NCBI GenBank assembly: GCA_034435055.1
Contig: DAOTXS010000039.1
Span: 1 to 64,000, forward strand
Direction of reading: 5' to 3'
Source: DAOTXS01 sp034435055
GTDB lineage: Bacteria > Chloroflexota > Anaerolineae > UBA4142
Length of the DNA stretch: 64,000 nucleotides
In this document: positions 59,412-64,000 of the stretch, in pieces
Layout of the letters: each line of letters opens with the position of its first letter
Numbering within the stretch: position 1 is the first letter of the stretch
Program-made: the position numbers and the translations under genes
Notes under the pieces: generated by a model
The model's input: only the letters and a program-made list of their open reading frames with translations
Told to the model about the DNA's origin: nothing
Databases searched by the model: none

Positions 59412-60218
59412 TTACTTTTCGAGTGCCAAGTTTACCTGTACAATCTCCTCCCGATACGCTCCCCACAATCGTTCCGGTAACAACTTGCCAATCCGCACCA
59501 TCACTTGCCGCGCGGCTTCTCGGTCGCGTTCCTCGCGCGATAACGTGCGCGGGACACACAGCATAAACGGCGCGCCAAAGTTTGCGGTCAATCGATTTTC
59601 ATCGTCCTCATAAATTCCGACCGGCAAAAATGGAATTGTGTCGTGACTCAGCATCAACAAAAATAATCCTGCGCCAGCGGGTGGATATTTCAAGGTGCCA
59701 TTTTTGCCGGCGAATCCTTCCGGTGCCATCGCCACCAGTTCTGGCTTGTCGTTGCGCGTGAGCGCAAGCACGCGGCGCACCGCAATGCCGCCGGTGCCTT
59801 TGTATTCGTCGATGGCGGGCGGGAGGAGTGCGATTTTGTATGCTTTGGCGAATTGTCCAAATGCCCACCGCGTCAACGGTTGTTTCACGATTCGCCCAAA
59901 GCCGCGCGGATACCACCACTCACGTACCATCACCGCGCGAAACTCGCGCGGGTCGGTTCGATGCTTGGCAATCGTTGCCACGGCTAGCGCACCGCTCCAC
60001 CACATTCCCATCCCAGGTCGATCATAGTGGTTAACGGCAAGAATAAAAGTTCCATCGCGCGGAATATTCTGCGTGTTCAACGCGCGCGGCGGAATCGGCG
60101 CGTCTTGAATCATCAACGCGCACGTTCGGCTCAACGATGCCGGGCGTCCCAGCAATGCGCCGAGGAAGGGGGGCAACATTCGTAATGAATGACGATAATG
60201 GGGTCTGGATATGTTCAT
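59412..60218 (-). CDS. PlsC-like acyltransferase family protein (paralog 2)
   Basis: 268 aa. AVNHYDRPGMGMWW is in the place of the acyltransferase NHx4D block, but the Asp at the usual position is Gly, and an Asp lies two residues after the His instead. ELVAMAPEGFAGKNGTL matches the EGT block, and IPFLPVGIYEDDENR follows. ERDREAARQVMVRIGKLLPERLWG is shared with the upstream paralog. Possibly acylates glycerol- or sugar-phosphate lipids; the altered motif makes activity uncertain. Overlaps the paralog by 4 bases. Confidence 0.72.
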   Translation of the reverse strand: MNISRPHYRHSLRMLPPFLGALLGRPASLSRTCALMIQDAPIPPRALNTQNIPRDGTFILAVNHYDRPGMGMWWSGALAVATIAKHRTDPREFRAVMVREWWYPRGFGRIVKQPLTRWAFGQFAKAYKIALLPPAIDEYKGTGGIAVRRVLALTRNDKPELVAMAPEGFAGKNGTLKYPPAGAGLFLLMLSHDTIPFLPVGIYEDDENRLTANFGAPFMLCVPRTLSREERDREAARQVMVRIGKLLPERLWGAYREEIVQVNLALEK

Positions 60219-61060
60219 GCGTATTCAAGTCGTGCCGTTTGAATCTCGTGACGATAGACACCCCACATTCGTTCGGGGAGCAGTTTACCGATTTGCACCA
60301 TCACTTGCCGCGCGGCTTCCCGGTCGCGTTGGGTTTTCGATAATCGATGCGGGACGGCGATGTGGAATGGTTTGCCAAAGTTGACATTGATGATTTGTTC
60401 GTCGTCTTCAAAAATTCCAACCGGCAAAATTGGAATCGTGTCGTGCGTGAGCAACATCAACAGCAATCCCGCGCCGCGCGGCGGTTGGCACAATCCCAGA
60501 TTCTTGCCCGTGTTGCCTTCGGGTGAAACACCAATGAGTTCTGGCGGATTCTGGCGGGTCAACGTCAGCGCGTGATGAATCGCCGACGCGCCTTGCCCGC
60601 GATATTCATCCAAATCGAGCGCGGGCGGTAGCCCGATGCAGTCGTACGTTTTGGCAAATTGTCCAAATAACCAGCGTGTCAACGGTTGTTTGATGCGGTG
60701 AATGATCCCGCTAAAGTGCCATTCGCGCGCCATCATAAAATGTACTTCGCGCGGTTCGCGCGTGCGGCGCGCGGCAATCGTTGTAAGAATTGGCGCAACA
60801 CCCCACCATGCCCCCAAACCGGGGCGGTCGTAATGATTGATGACGACGAGAAAAGATGAATCGACTGGGATATTGTGCGCGTTCAACACACGCGGCGCGG
60901 GTTGGTAATGTTCGAGCAGGCACGCGGCATCGCGGCTGAGTGATGAACGCACGCCAAATAAAACGCGAATCAAAGGCGGCAGTAACCGTACAGAATATCG
61001 ATGACGTGACAAGTTCTTCCTTATGCTGATTTTTTTACCGAACGTTAACCGAAATTCCAT
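60215..61060 (-). CDS. PlsC-like acyltransferase family protein (paralog 1)
   Basis: 281 aa from ATG 61060; a GTG at 61066 and a TTG at 61012 (with AAGGAAG in front) also fit, and the TTG would align its start with the paralog. VINHYDRPGLGAWW again lacks the Asp of NHx4D; VSPEGNTGKNLG and IPILPVGIFEDDEQ follow. Strongly similar to the downstream gene over the whole length, so the pair arose by tandem duplication. Lies next to PI-type lipid genes, so it may acylate a lipid sugar. Confidence 0.72.
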   Translation of the reverse strand: MEFRLTFGKKISIRKNLSRHRYSVRLLPPLIRVLFGVRSSLSRDAACLLEHYQPAPRVLNAHNIPVDSSFLVVINHYDRPGLGAWWGVAPILTTIAARRTREPREVHFMMAREWHFSGIIHRIKQPLTRWLFGQFAKTYDCIGLPPALDLDEYRGQGASAIHHALTLTRQNPPELIGVSPEGNTGKNLGLCQPPRGAGLLLMLLTHDTIPILPVGIFEDDEQIINVNFGKPFHIAVPHRLSKTQRDREAARQVMVQIGKLLPERMWGVYRHEIQTARLEYA

Positions 61061-61088
61061 TGACACTCGTTTGCATTAGGATTATACT
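61060..61088 (+). promoter_or_regulatory. promoter of the repeat lipoprotein
   Basis: TTGACA (61060-61065), 17 bases, TATACT (61083-61088). It overlaps the start of the opposite acyltransferase gene. The transcript would begin near 61095, about 95 bases before the lipoprotein ATG. Confidence 0.75.
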
Positions 61089-61124
61089 CGCAAATGAAAA
61101 ATCAGAGTAAACATGGTGACGAAT

Positions 61125-61158
61125 GCCTCTCCGATCGGCGGTGAGGCGTTTTTATTTT
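61125..61158 (+). terminator. terminator-like hairpin in the lipoprotein leader (possible attenuator)
   Basis: GCCTC and GAGGC with inner CCG and CGG form a hairpin followed by GTTTTTATTTT, between the promoter at 61060-61088 and the RBS GGGAGGAG at about 61181. A 16-codon leader frame (ATG at 61094) runs into it. It could end the transcript early or be an attenuator. Confidence 0.5.
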
Positions 61159-61190
61159 ACGCCATTGCGACTCTGATTAAGGGAGGAGAA

Positions 61191-61703
61191 ATGAATGCCG
61201 CACGATGGATCGGATTTTTTCTTCTGAGTTTGGTGTTGGCGGGTTGCGCTCAACCGCCGACGCCAACTCCAATTCCCACGGCGACGGCCATTCCACCAAG
61301 TGCAACGCCGGTGCCACCAACTGCTACGCCGATTCCCCCAACGGCGACGCCGGTGCCGCCAACTGCCACGGCTGTTCCGCCGACAGCTACCCGGGTTCCA
61401 CCAACCGCAACTCCAGTTCCGCCAACTGCCACGCTGATTCCGCGCCCTTCGCCTACGTCAGAGTTTCCACCCATCCCCGCCGGGATGGGCGGATTGATCG
61501 TGACCAATTGGTACGGTCGTGAAATCAACTATGAGATCGGCGGCAAGCTTCACAAGATTCCACCCAGCGGTGGACGCGTGATTATTCATTTGGCGCCGGG
61601 TAAGCAAAACTATTCTGCGGATATTGCCGGTTATGGCAGAGCCGGTGGCACGCTGGAAATTGTTCTGGGCAGGTACATCACCCAGCAGTGGGCAGATCGC
61701 TAA
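61191..61703 (+). CDS. lipoprotein with PPTAT repeats
   Basis: 170 aa. The ATG at 61191 follows GGGAGGAG; an earlier in-frame start lies in the leader hairpin. The signal ends in the lipobox VLAGC. A stalk of about eight VPPTAT-type six-residue repeats (about 27-80) is followed by a short beta-rich domain (about 95-170: GLIVTNWYGREINYEIGG) of PEGA-like appearance. Surface-exposed stalk proteins of this kind are frequent in Chloroflexota. Confidence 0.78.
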   Translation: MNAARWIGFFLLSLVLAGCAQPPTPTPIPTATAIPPSATPVPPTATPIPPTATPVPPTATAVPPTATRVPPTATPVPPTATLIPRPSPTSEFPPIPAGMGGLIVTNWYGREINYEIGGKLHKIPPSGGRVIIHLAPGKQNYSADIAGYGRAGGTLEIVLGRYITQQWADR

Positions 61704-62293
61704 CGCGTCGCACGATACACCAACCACATTCGTTGGATAGCGGTGAAATTTGTAAACACGGCAAGCAATCCTAGCACGATGAGAATCGGCGTGTCGCCGA
61801 AGAACGCGGTGAGGATCAGCCCGATGATGAGTAGCGCGATGCGTTCAAAGCGCGTCATCAGCCCCTCTTTCATTTCCATGCCGATGCCTTCGGCGCGCGC
61901 GCGGGCGTAACTCACCATCAGCGAACCGAGCAACGTAAAGTAAATGAGATACGCCGCCCAATTCATCCCGCGTTGCATCAACGCGTACAGAATTCCAAAA
62001 TAGATCGCGCCTTCCGCAAAACGATCCGTCATCGAATCGAGGAATGCGCCAAACTTGCTCACCCGATTGGTCAGCCGGGCAAGCGAGCCGTCGAGCGCGT
62101 CAAAAATTCCGGCGGCGATGATAAGCAATCCGCCGAGCCCAAAATTTCCGCACGCCAGCACCACGCCGATACCGCACATTGCCAGAAAACCGACGAGTGT
62201 CAGAGTGTTTGGCGTGAAACCAATTTTGCCCAATCCGCCAGCGATGACATTGAGAAACATTTGCACGCGTTGTCGAATCAGATTGCTTAGCAA
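61700..62293 (-). CDS. CDP-alcohol phosphatidyltransferase (PI-phosphate synthase-like)
   Basis: 197 aa integral membrane enzyme. The complete CDP-alcohol motif D-x2-D-G-x2-A-R-x8-G-x3-D-x3-D is at D65, D68, G69, A72, R73, G82, D86, D90. It joins CDP-diacylglycerol to an alcohol phosphate. Short N-terminus and length resemble PgsA-type and mycobacterial PI-phosphate synthases. Overlaps the FAD gene by 7 bases, and its stop overlaps that of the convergent lipoprotein gene. Confidence 0.88.
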   Translation of the reverse strand: MLSNLIRQRVQMFLNVIAGGLGKIGFTPNTLTLVGFLAMCGIGVVLACGNFGLGGLLIIAAGIFDALDGSLARLTNRVSKFGAFLDSMTDRFAEGAIYFGILYALMQRGMNWAAYLIYFTLLGSLMVSYARARAEGIGMEMKEGLMTRFERIALLIIGLILTAFFGDTPILIVLGLLAVFTNFTAIQRMWLVYRATR

Positions 62294-63432
62294 AGTTGCT
62301 CCCTTTCCTCATTTCCAATCTCTAACCGCTTAACGTCCACCATTCTCGCTTCACCTTGCGTGATGATCTCCGCCACACACGCGCCAACGGCTGGCGCAAC
62401 TGCAAACCCAGCTCCGCCAAATCCCGCGGCAACAATCAGCCCGGCAATTCCCGGCACACGACTGATAATCGGTCGATTGTCCGGCGCCACATCGTAAATC
62501 CCGGCGTGTCCACGAATAAATCGCGCATTCGTCATCGCCGGCAAACGCGCGGCGAGATGCTGACGCACCTCATTGACAAAATCGTTTGGCACATTCTCGT
62601 CGAACGCATCGGGATTCGTTTCGGCGTTTGCCGGCGTGTTCAATCCGACCATTGTCAAACCGTACGTGTGCGGTCGGAAATGGGCGCCGGTGATGTAATC
62701 GATGAATGCGGCGTGACCGGCTTTCAATTCCGGCGGTCGATCAAAAAAGACAACTTGCGCACGTATCGATTGAATGCCGATTTGAACACCCAGTGGTTTG
62801 AGCAAGCGATCCGTCCACGCGCCGGCGGCGACGACGATGGTCAGCGCATCGATTTCGCCGACCGTCGTGTCTACTCCGCAAACACGATTCATTTGTACGC
62901 GAATATTTTTGACGAGCGTCCCGGTTTTGAAATTCACGCCGAGTTCTTTTGCGCGCGTGGCAAGCGTTGTCGTCGCGGCGAGGGGATCGACAAAGCCGGC
63001 GTCCGGTTCGTATGCGGCAATTGCCACATCGTCGATGCGCGCGTGCGGTTGCAATTCTTTCAACTCCGCCGGCGCAATTCTCTTACTCGTGATACCGATT
63101 TGCGTCTGTCGTTCGATTTCGCCGCGCAGTTTGGTTTCAACCGATTGCCCGGCAGTCACGATCAAGCCGGTTTGTGTAAATCCACAACTTGCCCCGACGA
63201 TTGTCTGCCAATTTTGAAAATAATTCCAACTGGCGTGCGCGAGCCGCGCGGTCGTTTCATCGGCGTGGTGCGCGTGGATCAACGCGCCACTCCGTTTTGT
63301 CGCCCCTGATGCAAGCGATCCTTTTTCGACGACGATGACGCGCGTGCCGCGTTGTTGCGCCAACTGAAACGCAACGCTACATCCCAGGATGCCCGCGCCA
63401 AGAATCAATACATCGCACACGAGACGGGTCAT
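62287..63432 (-). CDS. FAD-dependent oxidoreductase (DAO family)
   Basis: 381 aa. The dinucleotide motif VLILGAGILGCSVAFQLA is at residues about 8-25 and VVEKGSLASGATKRSGA follows. C-terminal PDNRPIISRVPGIAGLIVAAGFGGAGFAVAPAVG is the DadA/sarcosine oxidase-type FAD end. It oxidises an amine or similar substrate; relatives include glycine oxidase and hydroxyglutarate oxidase. The ATG at 63432 overlaps the previous gene (ATGA); the longer frame would be inside that gene. Its place in a lipid-glycan cluster is unexplained. Confidence 0.88.
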   Translation of the reverse strand: MTRLVCDVLILGAGILGCSVAFQLAQQRGTRVIVVEKGSLASGATKRSGALIHAHHADETTARLAHASWNYFQNWQTIVGASCGFTQTGLIVTAGQSVETKLRGEIERQTQIGITSKRIAPAELKELQPHARIDDVAIAAYEPDAGFVDPLAATTTLATRAKELGVNFKTGTLVKNIRVQMNRVCGVDTTVGEIDALTIVVAAGAWTDRLLKPLGVQIGIQSIRAQVVFFDRPPELKAGHAAFIDYITGAHFRPHTYGLTMVGLNTPANAETNPDAFDENVPNDFVNEVRQHLAARLPAMTNARFIRGHAGIYDVAPDNRPIISRVPGIAGLIVAAGFGGAGFAVAPAVGACVAEIITQGEARMVDVKRLEIGNEEREQLC

Positions 63433-64000
63433 GTTGCCGCCTCTCGTTTGTGACGACGCGGCAACTTGAGCAAATTCCGGACGCGCACGATGCGGCGTTT
63501 GTTGGTCGAGGATTTGACTTGGCTCGCCGCTTGTTTCGCGCGCATCAACTCTGAATAATATCCCAGCACGCGTTGCGCAATGATGCTCCAATCGTACTCG
63601 GCGGCTTTGCGTTTGCCGCAATCGCTCATTGCCGCGCGACGTTGTGGATCGTGCAACAAATCGATGAGCGCGTTTGCCAGCGCGGGTTCATCCTTCGGCG
63701 GCACCAGCACTCCTTCGGTGCCGTCGCTGATGACTTGACGATAGCCGGCGATATCGCTGGCGATGATCGGTACGCCCGCCGCCATCGCTTCCAGGAGAAT
63801 GATGCCAAAGCTTTCAAACCCAGTCGACGGCGCGCAGAAAATCGTCGCGGTACGATAATAACGGGGCAATTCTTCCGGCGACACATAACCGATAAAATGT
63901 ACGCTCCGTAATTTCGTTGCGCGCGCGTATCGAATGAACGGCGCTTTGTCCGTGTCGCTGAACGCGCCGCACACGATGAGTCGCGCGTCCGGCACCACTT
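63429..64000 (-). CDS. GT4 glycosyltransferase, PimA-like (5' part outside the window)
   Basis: The last 190 codons of a GT-B glycosyltransferase; the start is beyond base 64000. LIVCGAFSDTDKAP, VHFIGYVSPEELPRYYRTATIFCAPS then FESFGIILLEAMAAGVPIIASDIAGYRQV (E-x7-E) are donor-binding motifs of phosphatidylinositol mannosyltransferases. The basic C-terminal tail (KSSTNKRRIVRVRNLLKLPRRHK) suggests membrane attachment. Next to a CDP-alcohol phosphatidyltransferase, it may glycosylate phosphatidylinositol. Confidence 0.82.
   Translation of the reverse strand, partial: VVPDARLIVCGAFSDTDKAPFIRYARATKLRSVHFIGYVSPEELPRYYRTATIFCAPSTGFESFGIILLEAMAAGVPIIASDIAGYRQVISDGTEGVLVPPKDEPALANALIDLLHDPQRRAAMSDCGKRKAAEYDWSIIAQRVLGYYSELMRAKQAASQVKSSTNKRRIVRVRNLLKLPRRHKREAAT

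Overview
The window looks like a chromosomal stretch from an uncultured member of the Chloroflexota (probably Anaerolineae-like). The evidence is indirect: Thr/Pro-rich surface proteins and lipoproteins, Tad-pilus genes with no secretin gene, a long-form hibernation factor, PI-type lipid genes, and dense same-strand operons joined by 4-base ATGA/GTGA overlaps. No rRNA, tRNA or CRISPR array was seen. No gene-free stretch exceeds about 205 bases.

Layout. (1) 1-1852: the end of a peptide/nickel-type ABC importer operon (two permeases). (2) 1901-25336: a plus-strand surface-polysaccharide locus. It holds a lipoprotein, a Wzz-like protein, a TPR protein, two O-antigen ligase/polymerase-like proteins, a MurJ/Wzx-type flippase, several glycosyltransferases, two GT-C-type membrane proteins, two methyltransferases, an SDR epimerase, a heptose kinase/phosphatase pair, and three phosphoglycosyl transferases that could each start glycan assembly on a lipid carrier. 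(3) 25416-31421: a type I restriction-modification operon (hsdR, hsdM, hsdS) invaded by a REP-associated tyrosine transposase (RAYT) gene and about nine palindromic REP-like units. Some of these units lie in frame inside hsdM and inside the transposase gene itself, and they supply the stop codons of both. (4) 31441-34111: a ROK sugar kinase and two GT2 glycosyltransferases, ending at a bidirectional terminator. (5) 34121-38605, minus strand: a CHASE2-cyclase protein with a damaged active site, a low-molecular-weight tyrosine phosphatase, a Lys-rich small protein, an unknown protein and hpf.

(6) 38704-54602: two minus-strand arms of a Tad/Flp pilus system. Arm one (promoter near 45320) is cpaB, cpaE, cpaF, tadB, tadC, then a DUF192 gene and comF. 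Arm two is a two-component module (a histidine kinase lacking its phospho-accepting His, a NarL-type regulator and an intact DegS-like kinase), then a 49-residue Flp pilin with its own promoter, two TadE-like pseudopilins, a VWA/TadG-like protein and a Kelch-type secreted protein. A plus-strand LPATG-tailed stalk-like protein sits between the arms. (7) 54666-57972: acyl-CoA dehydrogenase, a small membrane protein and EtfBA. (8) 57984-64000: an unknown membrane protein, a DUF4269 protein, two tandem PlsC-like acyltransferase paralogs, a repeat lipoprotein, a CDP-alcohol phosphatidyltransferase, an FAD oxidoreductase and a truncated PimA-like GT4. The last block resembles a phosphatidylinositol-mannoside-type glycolipid locus.

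The strongest candidates for something unusual are the REP/RAYT invasion of the restriction operon, the paired active and pseudo histidine kinases that adjoin the pilus genes, the half-degenerate cyclase, and the repeated ACTGCA sites on the pilin promoter. Protein functions come from motif recognition by eye; no database search was possible.
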